From the NCBI RefSeq assembly GCF_000337835.1, contig NZ_AOLM01000028.1:218574-282573 (forward strand): 64,000 nt of DNA, in the 5' to 3' direction. A model generated the notes under the pieces. That model did no database searches and was not told the DNA's origin. It was given only the letters and a program-made list of their open reading frames with translations. Source of the stretch: Haloferax sulfurifontis ATCC BAA-897 (GTDB taxonomy: Archaea > Halobacteriota > Halobacteria > Halobacteriales > Haloferacaceae). Positions 18,681-28,363 of the stretch are shown here, one piece after another. The position numbers and the translations under genes were made by a program. How positions within the stretch are numbered: the stretch's first letter is position 1; every line of letters starts with the position of its first letter.

Positions 18681-20433
18681 ATGACGGGAAGGCGCGGAAT
18701 AACGCGACAGCGGGTGAGCACACTCGTGTTGGCGTTGATGACGGTGATTTCGCTCGTCGCGTGGGTGCCGGTCGGCGCGGCGGCGGTCACGAACGGCGCG
18801 GACATCGCGCATTCGAATCTCTCGGTGACGCCGACGACGCTCTACGAGGGAAGCGCCGTCACCGTGAACGTCACCGTCGAAAACACCGGGGCGTCACAGC
18901 AACCGTACAACACGACGCTCACCGTCGACGGCGCAGTCGTGGCGTATCAAACCGGGACGCTGAACGCGAGCGAAAGCCAACAGCTCACGTTCACGAAGAC
19001 GCTCTGGGGGGCGGGGACCTACGACGTCGCCGCCGGCGGGCTCGCCGCACAGACCGTGACCGTCGAGGCGGCCAACGCGAAGTTCCACGGCGGACCGGGC
19101 AACCTCGGGTACTACCCGAATCAGGAGGGCCCGCTCACGGAGCCCACCGAGGCGTGGAACATCACCGACTCGAGTCCGCAGGTGATGCAACCGACCATCG
19201 TCGGCGACACGCTTTACACCGCGTTCCACAACGGCGGCAGTCTGTACGCGTTAGACCCCGAGACGGGCGCGGAGAAATGGAACGCGACGCCCGGCGGCCT
19301 CGACGGGTCGACGTGGACCACACCGGCCTACGCCAACGGCGTCCTCTACCTCGGAAGCAACGACTACAAGCTACACGCGATAAACGCGACCGACGGCACC
19401 GAAATCTGGAACTACCAGACGCAGACGAACGTCCGGTCGGCCCCCGCGGTCGTCGACGGCGTCGTCTACTTCGGAAGCAACGACGGGAACCTGACCGCGG
19501 TCGACGCCGACACCGGCGAAGAGCTCTGGTACTACACGATGTACCAGCCGGTGCTGGTGGAGTCGAACCCCGCGGTCGTCGACGGCGTCGTCTACGTCTC
19601 GGCCGACGACGATAACCTGACCGCGCTGAACGCCACCACCGGGGCGAAACTCTGGAACTACACGCTCCGCGACGAGAGCCAGTCGGACCCGACGGTCGCG
19701 AACGACACGGTGTTCGTCGGGAGCGACAGCACGATGGGCGAAACAAGCGGGAACGGAAGCGTGTACGCCATCAACGCGACCGACGGCACCAAGCGCTGGA
19801 ACTACTCGATGACGGGCGACGTGGATTCGAGTCAGGTGTACGCCGACGGCGTCGTCTACGCCGGGAGCCGCGGGGGCGACCTCGTCGCGCTCGACGCCGC
19901 CGACGGAAGCAGACTCTGGAACGCGTCCGGAAACAGCTTCCGCGGCGCGCCGGTCGTCGCGGGCGACGTGCTCTACATCTCGGATTTCGGTGACGACACC
20001 GTCCACGCGTTCAACGCGACCGACGGGACGGAGCTGTGGTCGTACGACTCGCCGACGAGCACCCTCTACCCCACGCCGCTCGCGTGGAACGGCTACCTCT
20101 ACTACGGGAGCGGCAGTCAGTTCCACGCGCTCGCGGAACCGGCACCCGCCGTCTCCGCGGTCAACGCGACGAGCCCCTCGGGGCAGAACCTCTCCGTGTC
20201 GTTCGACTCGTCGCAGGCCCTGACGAACGTCTCCGTCTCGGTCTCCGGCCCGAGTTCGACGACGTTCACCGAGGCCGACTTCGCGGAATCGGGGAGCGGG
20301 CCGTACACGTACGCGCTCGCGTCGCCGTACGAGACCGGGAGCGACGGTACCTACACCGTCACGGTCGAGACCGCCAAGAACGCCGACGGGCAGGACGGGG
20401 CCGCAAGCGAGTCCGACAGCGTCACTATCGACA

Positions 20434-21705
20434 CGGTCGCGCCCGTCGTCGACGCGGGAGCGAACGCGACCGTCGACGAGGACGTCGCGCTCGACTTCAA
20501 CGCGACGGCGACCGACGCCGTCGGCGTCACGAGCACCTCGTGGGACTTCGGCGACGGCTCCGCGAACGCGACCGGCAAAAACGCCACGCACACGTTCGCC
20601 GACCCCGGCACCTACACGGCGACGTTCACCGCCACCGACGCCGCGGGAAACGAGGAAACCGACTCGCTGGTCGTGACCGTCAACGACACGACCGCACCCA
20701 CCGCAGACGCGGGCGCGAATCAAACCGCCGACGAGGACACCGCCGTCGACTTCGACGGCTCCGCCTCGACCGACAACGGCGTCATCGACAGCTACGAGTG
20801 GGACTTCGACGACGGCTCCGCGAACGCGACCGGAGCGACTCCGAGCCACACGTTCGCCGACCCCGGTACCTACAACGTCACGCTGAACGTGACCGACGGC
20901 GGCGGTAACGCCGACGCCGACACGCTCGTCGTGACGGTCGACGACGCGACCGCACCGGCCGCAGACGCGGCGCGGACCAGACCGTCGACGAGGACGCCAC
21001 CGCCGAGTTCAACGCGACGGCGACCGACGCCTCGGGAGTCGCGACCTACGAGTGGGACTTCGGCGACAGCGCGAACGCGACCGGCGAGAACGCCACCCAC
21101 GCGTTCGCCGACCCCGGCACCTACACCGTCACGCTGAACGTGACCGACACCGTCGGCAACAGCGCGTTCGACACGCTCACCGCGACGGTCAACGACACGA
21201 CCGCGCCGACCGCCGACGCCGGGATCAACCAGACCGTCGACGAGGACACCGACGTCGACTTCGACGGCTCCGAGTCGACCGACAACGGTGCCATCGACAG
21301 CTACGAATGGGACTTCGGCGACAGCGCGAACGCGACCGGGGCGACGCCGAACCACACGTTCGCCGACCCCGGCACGTACGACGTGGTGCTGACGGTGACC
21401 GACGGCGGCGGCAACGCCGATTCCGACTCGCTGGTCGTGACCGTCAACGACACGACCGCACCCACCGCCGACGCCGGCGACAACGTGTCGGTCACGGAGG
21501 GGACCGCAGTCGAGTTCAACGCCAGCGGGTCGACCGACAACGGCGTCCTCGACAGCTACGAGTGGGACTTCGGTGACGGCGCGAACGCGACGAACGCCAC
21601 CGAGACGCACAGCTACGACTCGACCGGCACCTACACCGTCACCCTGAACGTGACTGACGCCGCCGGCAACGTCGATTCGGACACGATGACCGTCACCGTG
21701 ACCGA
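20434..21705 (+). repeat. Five tandem PKD domain repeats
   Basis: Each unit of about 84 residues shows VxEDxxxxF, then YEWDFGD, then HTFADPGTYxVTLxVTDxxGN. The nucleotide copies are highly alike (for example ACGTTCGCCGACCCCGGCAC recurs), which favours recombination and slippage. The frameshift lies in the third unit. Confidence 0.85.
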
Positions 21706-21709
21706 AGAA

Positions 21710-21763
21710 TCGTCGTCATCGTCGTCCTCCTCGTCGTCGTCATCCTCGTCCTCGTCTTCGTCG
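21710..21763 (+). repeat. Poly-serine codon tract (18 Ser codons)
   Basis: An unbroken run of TCN codons, mostly TCG/TCC/TCA, between the last PKD domain and the membrane-proximal domain. It is a flexible, probably O-glycosylated spacer and a likely slippage site. Confidence 0.85.
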
Positions 21764-22840
21764 GGGACGACCGAGGAGACGGGCGACGACGCGGAGGTCG
21801 TCGTCGAGACGGCGAGCGAAGGGACGACAAAGCGGTCGGACGTGGCGGTGACGAACATCGACACGAGCCGCCCCGTCGTCATCCCGCTCGAACCGCCGGC
21901 GGGCGACACCGAAACCGGCGGGGCCGAGACCGACGACTCCGGGACCGCCGGCGACTCGTCGTCGTCAACCGACGAGACCGTCTCGGTCGCACAGCTCTCG
22001 ATGAACGTGAGAAACGGGGACGACTTCTCGCTGGACGTCACGACGTACGAGGCGTCCGAGGACGAAGCCACGAGCGAGCGCTTCCAGCGCGAGACGGGAG
22101 CGAGGCCGGCGGGCTACGTCGTTGTCGGCCACACCATACACGACGACGACATCGAGGACGTGACGTTCACGTTCAACGTGCGGAAGCGCTACTTCGAGGA
22201 GACGAACACCGGACCGGAGTCGGTCGCGCTCTACCGCGACGAACAGACGCAGTGGCGCAGACTCGACGCCAGTCTCGTCGATGAGTCCGAGATGCGCTAC
22301 GTCTTCGAGGCGACCTCGCCCGGCCTGTCGCGGTTCAGTATCGGCTCGACCGTCCCCGTCTTCGAGACGACCGCCGCCGATATCACCGAGACGACCGTGT
22401 CGGTCGGAGAGGAAGTCGAACTCTCGGTCGACGTGGCGAACCGCGGCGGCGCGGGGGGGTCCCACGAACTCGACTTACTGGTCGACGGCGAGCGCGTCGC
22501 CGGCCAGACCGTGGGGCTCGGCGCGTTCGAGAACGGGACGGCCACGCTCAGCTACGCCTTCGACGAGGCCGGAACGTACGAACTCGCGGTCGGCGACCGG
22601 GTCGTCGGCAGTGTCACCGTCGAGGACCCAGGCGAGACCGAGACGGCGGCGTCGGTCGACGACTCGACCGCCGGGGCTGACGGCGGCGAGACCGATGGCG
22701 GTGCGGCCGACGGCGACGAGACCGGCGACGACGGCGGCAACGCCACCGGATGGACGCTGGCCGTCGTCGCCGTGCTACTCGCCGCCGGTCTGGGCATCGC
22801 CTACCGGCGGCGAGAGCGCGACGAGTAGCCCCGAAGCGTC

Positions 22841-22850
22841 CCGATTTTTC
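22841..22850 (+). terminator. Possible terminator after the surface protein gene
   Basis: A short hairpin (CCGA with TCGG) around a run of five T, 13-25 bases after the stop at 22828. Oligo-T is the usual archaeal signal, but the run is short. Confidence 0.3.
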
Positions 22851-22896
22851 GGCGGCTCGTGAACAGAGCTATTAGCTGGGAGACACGAACAGACGT

Positions 22897-23340
22897 ATGA
22901 CCGGATTTCGCCCGCCGACCGGCCTCTCGTGGCGACGGCGGTACAGCCTCGTCGGCGGCCTCGTCGCGGCGGCGCTCGTCTCGTGGAGCTATCTGGACGG
23001 GCGGTCGGCGATGTCGCTGACCGCGGTGTTCTTCGCCGGCCTCGTCGTCGGCGCGGTGGCGAAGCGACGGCACGGAACGGCGACCGGCGTCGGCGTCCAG
23101 ACGGGGCTCGTCGGCGGCCTCCCCATCCTGTGGGTGCTGTTCGACGTGCTCGCGTTCGCAAGCGGGCTGTCCGGCCCGACGTGGTTCGTCGTCGCGGGCT
23201 GGCTGATGGTGCTCGGCGGGGTCGCCGCGGTCGGCCTGCTCGGGTTCGGTCTGTCGGCGCTCCTCGGCGGCGCGGGCGCGAAGGTCGGCGCGGCGTTGAC
23301 GGCGTCCGACCCGCCGTCACCGACGGCGACGAGCGAGTGA
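22897..23340 (+). CDS. Small multi-pass membrane protein, unknown function
   Basis: A 147-residue protein with four predicted membrane helices (YSLVGGLVAAALVSWSYL, LTAVFFAGLVVGAVAK, LVGGLPILWVLFDVLAF, WLMVLGGVAAVGLLGFGL). The glycine-rich pattern recalls the haloarchaeal DUF5518-type proteins, but I cannot confirm membership. It begins at ATG 22897, 68 bp after the surface protein, and converges on the next leftward gene. No catalytic motif. Confidence 0.75.
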   Translation: MTGFRPPTGLSWRRRYSLVGGLVAAALVSWSYLDGRSAMSLTAVFFAGLVVGAVAKRRHGTATGVGVQTGLVGGLPILWVLFDVLAFASGLSGPTWFVVAGWLMVLGGVAAVGLLGFGLSALLGGAGAKVGAALTASDPPSPTATSE

Positions 23341-23377
23341 GGGCGCAGGCGGTGCCGACCTAAAGAAGAACCCGACG

Positions 23378-23593
23378 TCAGCGCTGTTCGCGCGCGGCTT
23401 CGACCGACGCGAAGAAGCCGAAGTACGCGACGACGCCCGCACCCATACAGAGGTAAAAGGCCCACTGCGGCCCGTCGAGAACGTCGAACAGGACCGAAAC
23501 GACCGTCACCCACACGAGGGCGAAAAGCAGGTCGGTCAGCATACCCGAGCGGTGTTCGCGCACGTGGGTTCGAATCGTCTCCGCGAGGCTCAT
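23378..23593 (-). CDS. Small two-helix membrane protein
   Basis: A 71-residue protein with two hydrophobic helices (LTDLLFALVWVTVVSVLFDVL and WAFYLCMGAGVVAYFGFF) and a charged C-terminus. The frame could open at 23638, but MSLAETIRTHVREH at 23593 is the more natural start. It is last in the leftward acetate cluster, 68 bp after the UspA gene, so it may be co-transcribed. Function unknown. Confidence 0.7.
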   Translation of the reverse strand: MSLAETIRTHVREHRSGMLTDLLFALVWVTVVSVLFDVLDGPQWAFYLCMGAGVVAYFGFFASVEAAREQR

Positions 23594-23661
23594 CGTCGGT
23601 CCACCCCGTCGGGAGCCGCGAGTGGCGCGTTCGTCCACGCGTGGGTCGTGTCGTACATGGG

Positions 23662-24150
23662 TTACGCTTCTGCTTCCGCGTCTGTTTCCGCGTCCTTTTC
23701 GTGGACGTCGACGACGAGCACCGGGAGCCGCGTCCGCCGCAGGACGCGTTCGGTCACGCTCCCGAGGACGACCCGGGAGAGACCGGAGCGACCGTGCGAG
23801 CCCATCACGACGAGGTCGATGTCGTTGTCGTCGACGAACTTCCTGATGGCGCGCGCCGGTTCGCCCGCGACGACGTGCTCGCGGACGGCCAGTCCATGTT
23901 CGGCCGCGGCGTCGGCGACGTAGCCCGTGGCCTTGTCGGCCGCCTGCTTCACTTCGGGCATGTCGTCGAGGCGGCCCTGCCGGATGCGGTCGACCTGCTC
24001 TGTCCCAAGCGAGTAGCTGGTGGCGTCGACGTCGACGACGTACAGCGCGTGGACCGTCGCGCCGTACTTCGAGGCGAGGTCGACCGCCTGTTCGACGGCG
24101 TACTCCGCCGCGTCGCTTCCGTCAGTCGGAACGAGGATGTGTTCGTACAT
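23662..24150 (-). CDS. Universal stress protein UspA
   Basis: A single-domain Usp of 162 residues. It starts MYEHILVPTDGSDAAEYAVEQ, the classic beta1-loop with the ATP-binding Asp, and ends VVMGSHGRSGLSRVVLGSVTERVLRRTRLPVLVVD, a complete G-2x-G-9x-G-[S/T] ATP-binding motif, so it should bind ATP. An acidic Glu/Asp/Ala tail follows. It lies 3 bp after the stop of the SSS symporter in the same direction and is almost surely in its operon; a regulatory role in acetate transport is inferred from this linkage. Confidence 0.93.
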   Translation of the reverse strand: MYEHILVPTDGSDAAEYAVEQAVDLASKYGATVHALYVVDVDATSYSLGTEQVDRIRQGRLDDMPEVKQAADKATGYVADAAAEHGLAVREHVVAGEPARAIRKFVDDNDIDLVVMGSHGRSGLSRVVLGSVTERVLRRTRLPVLVVDVHEKDAETDAEAEA

Positions 24151-24153
24151 TGG

Positions 24154-25803
24154 TTAGTCGTCCGCGGGGGACTGGCCCCCGTCGGCGCTCATGACGACGT
24201 CTTCTGCGGACTGTTGCTGGCCCATCGGTTCCGGGCTGTGACACTGCCTGACCATCTTCTTGATTCGCTCGGGCGGTTCGTCCGTCGCCATCGAGACGGC
24301 GATGGTGACGACGAACACGAGCGGCGTGCCGACGAGCGCCGCGCCGATGGCCGGCACGAACTCGGCGAAGGCGTCGCTGAAGTGGAAGATGAGGTCGTTG
24401 ACCACCGCGGCGACCCAGAGCGTGAGGCCGACGCTCATGCCCGCGAGCGCGCCCTGACGGTTGGTGTTCTCCCACCAGAGACCGAGGAAGAACATCGGGA
24501 ACAGCACGATGGCCGCGAGCGAGAACGCGAGCGCGACCAGTTCGCCGACGAGCGCCGGCGGGTCGAACGCGGTCACCGTCACGATGATACCGAGCGCGAC
24601 AATGGTCGCCCGACCGACGAACACCTGCTGGCGCTGGGTCGCGTCGGGGTTGATGATGTTCGTGTAGATGTCGTGGGAGACGGCGGACGAGGCGGTGATG
24701 AACAGCCCCGCCGTCGTCGCGATGGCGGCGGCGATGCCGCCGGCGGCCACGAGGCCGACGAACCACGTCGGCAGGTTCGAAAGCTGTGCCGCGAGCACCA
24801 CGATGAGGTCGCCCTCGCCGCCGCTCATGCCGCCGTTGGCCGCGAACGTCGGGCCGTACTGGGAGGCGTCGTAGAGGTCGACGCCGAACGCCGCCAGCGC
24901 CGGGGCGCTCCAGTACAGGAGCAGGATGAAAAACAGCCCCCAGACGGTCGACTGCCGCGCCGTCTTCTCGTTTTCGACCGTGTAGAACCGCACCAACACG
25001 TGCGGGAGGCCGCACGTCCCGAAGATGAGCGAGAACGCCGTGGCAATCCAGAGGTAGAACCCCGCGTTGGCGAACGGTTCGGAGAACTCCGCGGACAGTT
25101 CGCCGATGAGTCGGCCGTACTCGATCTGCGGGAGGACGGTCGAGTAGCCGCCGATGAACCCGACGACGTAGACGGCCGTCAGGAACGCGACGATGAGGAT
25201 GACGTACTGGACGGCCATGTTCTTGGTCGCGCCCATCATGCCGGAGATGGTCAGGTAGCCGACCGTAATCGCCATCATGACGACGACCATCGTGACGTAG
25301 TCGGTCCCGAAGACGTACAGTCCGACGAGGCCCATCCCGCGGGCCTGTCCGACCGAGTAGACGAACCCGATGAGGATGGTCGTCAGCGCGCCGATCGCCC
25401 GCGCCGTGTCGGAGTTGAACCGGTCGCCGACGAAGTCGGGGGCCGTGTACTTCCCGAACCGACGCATCTGCGCGGCCAGGAAGATGAGGAGGACGAAGTA
25501 GCCGGCGGTCCAGCCGATGATGAACGCGAGCCCGTAGAAGCCCGCGAGAGCGACGAGCCCCGCCAGTCCGAGGTACGAAGCCGCCGACATCCAGTTCGCG
25601 CCGATAGCCATCCCGTTTTCGATGTTGCCAATCGACCGACCGGCGACCCACATCCCCTCGGTGTCGGCGACTTTGAACACGTAGCCGATGGCGAGAAGCA
25701 GGGCCAACATCCCGACGACCATGACGGCCGGCACGAGTTTGAACGAGATGTTGAGCGCCTCGGGAAGCAGGTCGCCCGACTGGAGGAACACGCTCGGCGT
25801 CAT
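24154..25803 (-). CDS. Sodium:solute symporter, acetate-type (SSS family, VC_2705-like subunit)
   Basis: Sodium-coupled carboxylate transporter of 549 residues with about 13 membrane helices. GMWVAGRSIGNIENGMAIGANWMSAASYLG is the TM1-2 region of ActP-like symporters, and RRFGKYTAPDFVGDRF is the SSS signature before TM4. Its ATG overlaps the stop of the DUF4212 gene by 4 bases, and it is followed after 3 bp by UspA. DUF4212 proteins are the small partner subunit of this subgroup. With acetyl-CoA synthetase next door, acetate (or a related short acid) is the likely substrate. Confidence 0.93.
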   Translation of the reverse strand: MTPSVFLQSGDLLPEALNISFKLVPAVMVVGMLALLLAIGYVFKVADTEGMWVAGRSIGNIENGMAIGANWMSAASYLGLAGLVALAGFYGLAFIIGWTAGYFVLLIFLAAQMRRFGKYTAPDFVGDRFNSDTARAIGALTTILIGFVYSVGQARGMGLVGLYVFGTDYVTMVVVMMAITVGYLTISGMMGATKNMAVQYVILIVAFLTAVYVVGFIGGYSTVLPQIEYGRLIGELSAEFSEPFANAGFYLWIATAFSLIFGTCGLPHVLVRFYTVENEKTARQSTVWGLFFILLLYWSAPALAAFGVDLYDASQYGPTFAANGGMSGGEGDLIVVLAAQLSNLPTWFVGLVAAGGIAAAIATTAGLFITASSAVSHDIYTNIINPDATQRQQVFVGRATIVALGIIVTVTAFDPPALVGELVALAFSLAAIVLFPMFFLGLWWENTNRQGALAGMSVGLTLWVAAVVNDLIFHFSDAFAEFVPAIGAALVGTPLVFVVTIAVSMATDEPPERIKKMVRQCHSPEPMGQQQSAEDVVMSADGGQSPADD

Positions 25804-26237
25804 TCGACGCGTCCCCCGTCGGCGACGGCGGCCTCACCCTCTCCCGTCGAGCGCGGCGTCGACGCCGCGTGGTCGATGCCGTAGCGCTTGTCGAGCTGGT
25901 CGCGCTTGCGCGAGTAGACGAACGCGAGGACGAGCGAACTCGTCGGCGACAACACGGCGACGAGGAAGTAGTGCGCCGGGAAGCCGATGACCGGAAGCTC
26001 CGCGGTCATCGTCGCCGGTGCGAAGTAGGTGAGAACCGGCGGGCCGAACGTGAGAAGCGCCCACGCGACGAAACCGGTCCAGATTACTTTCAGGTGGTCT
26101 CGCATGAACGGGGTACTCGGTTTCAGCAGGTTCACCTCCCGCGAGAGGTAGTCTATCTCCTCGTGGTCGGAAGCTGTGCTCCGGTCGGCGTTCGGTGCGT
26201 GTGAGTCGATTTCTGACTCGGTGGTTTGGCTTGACAT
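25800..26237 (-). CDS. DUF4212 small subunit of the SSS symporter
   Basis: A 145-residue membrane protein with two helices (VIWTGFVAWALLTFGPPVLTYF and HYFLVAVLSPTSSLVLAFVY) and the C-terminal SRKRDQLDKRYG motif, the usual core of DUF4212 proteins (normally about 90 residues), here lengthened by acidic N- and C-terminal extensions. It overlaps the symporter gene by ATGA and is first of the operon. The family always accompanies this symporter type. Confidence 0.92.
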   Translation of the reverse strand: MSSQTTESEIDSHAPNADRSTASDHEEIDYLSREVNLLKPSTPFMRDHLKVIWTGFVAWALLTFGPPVLTYFAPATMTAELPVIGFPAHYFLVAVLSPTSSLVLAFVYSRKRDQLDKRYGIDHAASTPRSTGEGEAAVADGGRVE

Positions 26238-26288
26238 AGATTCGCTGGCTGATGATTACACTCGATACGCTCGGCCGGTGAGGGCCGT

Positions 26289-28250
26289 TCAGTCGCTCTG
26301 TGCGCGGACCTTCGCCGCGATTTCCTCGACGACCGCCGGGTTCCGGAGCGTCGAGGTGTCACCCAGTTCCGCCCCGTTCGCCACGTCTTCGAGCAGGCGG
26401 CGCATGATTTTGCCCGAGCGCGTCTTCGGCAGTTCGGGCGTGAACACGACCTGTTCGGGGCGAGCGATGGGACCGATGGCGTCCTCGACGCCCTCGATGA
26501 TTCGCGCCCGGAGGTCTTCGCCCTCCTCGTACCCGTCTTCGGTGATGACGTAGGCGTAGACGGCCTCGCCTTTCACCTCGTGGTTCCCGCCGACGACAGC
26601 GGCCTCGGCGACGCCCTCGACGCCGACGATGGCCGATTCGATCTCCATCGTCCCGAGGCGGTGGCCCGAGACGTTGATGACGTCGTCGACGCGCCCGAGC
26701 ACGGTGACGTAGCCGTCGTCGTCGACTTTCGCGCCGTCGCCGGTGAAGTAGTGCCACCCGTCCACGTCGAACTTCGCCGCGTCCTCACCCCACCGGTGGC
26801 CGCGTCGCAGTGCGAGCGGCATGCCGGGCCACGGGCGCGTGAGGACGAGATACCCGGCCTCGTTCGCGGGCACTTCCTCGCCGCGGCCGTCGACGACCCG
26901 AGCGCCGACGCCGGGGAGCGGCGGGCCGGCGGAACCGGGTTTCATCTTCTTGACGCCCGGCAGGGTCGTTATCATCATCCCGCCGGTCTCGGTCTGCCAC
27001 CACGTGTCCACGACCGGGCAGGTCCCGTTGCCGACGTGTTCGTAGTACCACTTCCACGCCCGCGGGTCGATGGGCTCGCCGACCGTCCCGAGCAGGCGGA
27101 GACTCGACAGGTCCCGCGACTCGGGGAGCGACGTGTCCCACTTCATGAACGACCGAATCGCCGTCGGCGCGGTGTAGAACACGTCGACTGCGTTCTCCTC
27201 GATGAGGTCCCAGATGCGGTCGCGCTCCGGGTAGTTCGGCGTCCCCTCGTACATCACCGCCGTCGTCCCGAGCGCCAGCGGCCCGTAGACCACGTAGGAG
27301 TGGCCGCTAATCCAGCCGATGTTCGCCGTACAGAGATACGTGTCCTCCGGCTTGAGGTCCAACACCGCCTGCGACGTCCACGTGACGTGGGCGAGGTAGC
27401 CGCCGGTGACGTGTTCGACGCGCTTCGGTTCGCCCGTGGTCCCCGACGTGTGGATGAGAAACAGCACGTCGTCGGCCGCCCGCTCGACCGGGGCGACCTC
27501 CGCGCCGGCGTGAGCCTCCACCAGTTCGTCGTAGGTGTGCTGTCCCGCGCCGAGGTGTCCGGTCTCGCCGAGGTGCTCGACGACGACCATCTCTTCGAGG
27601 TCGTGAGCGGCCTTGAGGCGGGCGTCGTCGGCCTTGCTCTTCAGGAAGATGGCGCTCCCTCGCCGGTAGTAGCCGTCGCAGGTGACGAGGAACCGGGAGT
27701 CCGCGCTCTCCAGCCGCGTCGCCAGCGCGTCGGCCGACAGCCCCGCGAAGACGACGTTGTGGGGCGCGCCGATGCGGGCGCACGCGAGCATGGCGATGGG
27801 AAGCTCCGGAATCATCGGCATGTAGAGCGTGACCACGTCGTCCTCCTCGACGCCCTGCGCGCGGAGCGCGGCCGCGAACTCGTTGACCTCGCGGTAGAGG
27901 TCCTGATACGTGTACGTCCGCGTCTCGCCGAGGTGGCTCTCCCACTTGATGGCGACGCGGTTTTTCGCCCCGGCTTCGACGTGGCGGTCCACGCAGTTGT
28001 AACAGGCGTTCAGCGTCCCGCCGGCGAACCACTCGAACGGAGGTTCGTCGTCCGGGAGGACCGACTCGTACGGGTCGAACCAGTCGAGCGTCGCCGCCGC
28101 TCGGTCCCAGCAGTCGGGCCAGTTCACCTCGAACTCGTCGTAGACCGAGTCGTCGGTGACGGTGGCCTGGTCGACGAACTGCGGCGGAGGCGGAATCTCC
28201 TCGTCTCCGGCCATCCTCGTTTCGAAGTCCGGCCCGCGACGGTTCGACAT
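26289..28250 (-). CDS. acs: Acetyl-CoA synthetase (AMP-forming)
   Basis: Cytoplasmic enzyme converting acetate, ATP and CoA to acetyl-CoA, AMP and pyrophosphate; 653 residues, the family's normal length. It has the AMP-binding P-loop HTSGTTGEPKRV near residue 268, the TWWQTETGGMMIT motif, TGDGAKVDDDGYVTVLGRVDDVINVSGHR hinge motifs, and the C-terminal PKTRSGKIMRR with the acetylatable catalytic Lys. The P-loop reads GEPKR where bacterial enzymes have GKPKG. It lies upstream of the DUF4212-symporter-Usp operon in the same direction with a 51-bp gap, so uptake and activation genes are linked. Other short acids are possible substrates. Confidence 0.95.
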   Translation of the reverse strand: MSNRRGPDFETRMAGDEEIPPPPQFVDQATVTDDSVYDEFEVNWPDCWDRAAATLDWFDPYESVLPDDEPPFEWFAGGTLNACYNCVDRHVEAGAKNRVAIKWESHLGETRTYTYQDLYREVNEFAAALRAQGVEEDDVVTLYMPMIPELPIAMLACARIGAPHNVVFAGLSADALATRLESADSRFLVTCDGYYRRGSAIFLKSKADDARLKAAHDLEEMVVVEHLGETGHLGAGQHTYDELVEAHAGAEVAPVERAADDVLFLIHTSGTTGEPKRVEHVTGGYLAHVTWTSQAVLDLKPEDTYLCTANIGWISGHSYVVYGPLALGTTAVMYEGTPNYPERDRIWDLIEENAVDVFYTAPTAIRSFMKWDTSLPESRDLSSLRLLGTVGEPIDPRAWKWYYEHVGNGTCPVVDTWWQTETGGMMITTLPGVKKMKPGSAGPPLPGVGARVVDGRGEEVPANEAGYLVLTRPWPGMPLALRRGHRWGEDAAKFDVDGWHYFTGDGAKVDDDGYVTVLGRVDDVINVSGHRLGTMEIESAIVGVEGVAEAAVVGGNHEVKGEAVYAYVITEDGYEEGEDLRARIIEGVEDAIGPIARPEQVVFTPELPKTRSGKIMRRLLEDVANGAELGDTSTLRNPAVVEEIAAKVRAQSD

Positions 28251-28363
28251 ACAGGTGGTACGTCGGCCTCATCGCATTAAAACGTTCGTCGGGAGAGGCG
28301 ACCCGGGGCGTCGCGTCGAGCGCGTCCGCCAAGCTTCTTGTGTCAGCCAGTCCCAGCCCACGT

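Larger units (their letters stand above)
18681..22828 (+). pseudogene. Large secreted PQQ-propeller / PKD / PGF-pre-PGF surface protein, interrupted by a one-base frameshift
   Basis: Cell-surface protein that would be about 1,382 residues if one G were restored near 20970. Order: Sec signal peptide (residues 10-36, TLVLALMTVISLVAWVPVGA), a CARDB-like domain (37-120), seven PQQ/BamB-like propeller repeats (about 130-480; for example LYALDPETGAEKWN and LTAVDADTGEELWYY), a linker domain, five PKD domains, a poly-Ser linker, a PGF-pre-PGF-type domain with a CARDB-like end, and a final membrane helix followed by RRRERDE. Many N-x-T/S sequons are present. In the third PKD repeat, GCGG-CGCGG stands where sister repeats have GCGGG-CGCG. 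The first frame then runs out of phase to a stop at 21137, while the true reading continues in the next frame to 22828. A natural mutation or a sequencing error are both possible. Confidence 0.85.

Noticed and set aside
19371..20849. A 492-codon minus-strand frame with repeated Val/Asp/Arg text
   Set aside because: It mirrors the PQQ and PKD repeats of the surface protein on the other strand.
23641..25884. A 747-codon plus-strand open frame
   Set aside because: It runs antisense to the SSS symporter and UspA. It is made of Arg/Glu/Asp-rich, low-complexity text typical of antisense frames in GC-rich haloarchaeal genes.
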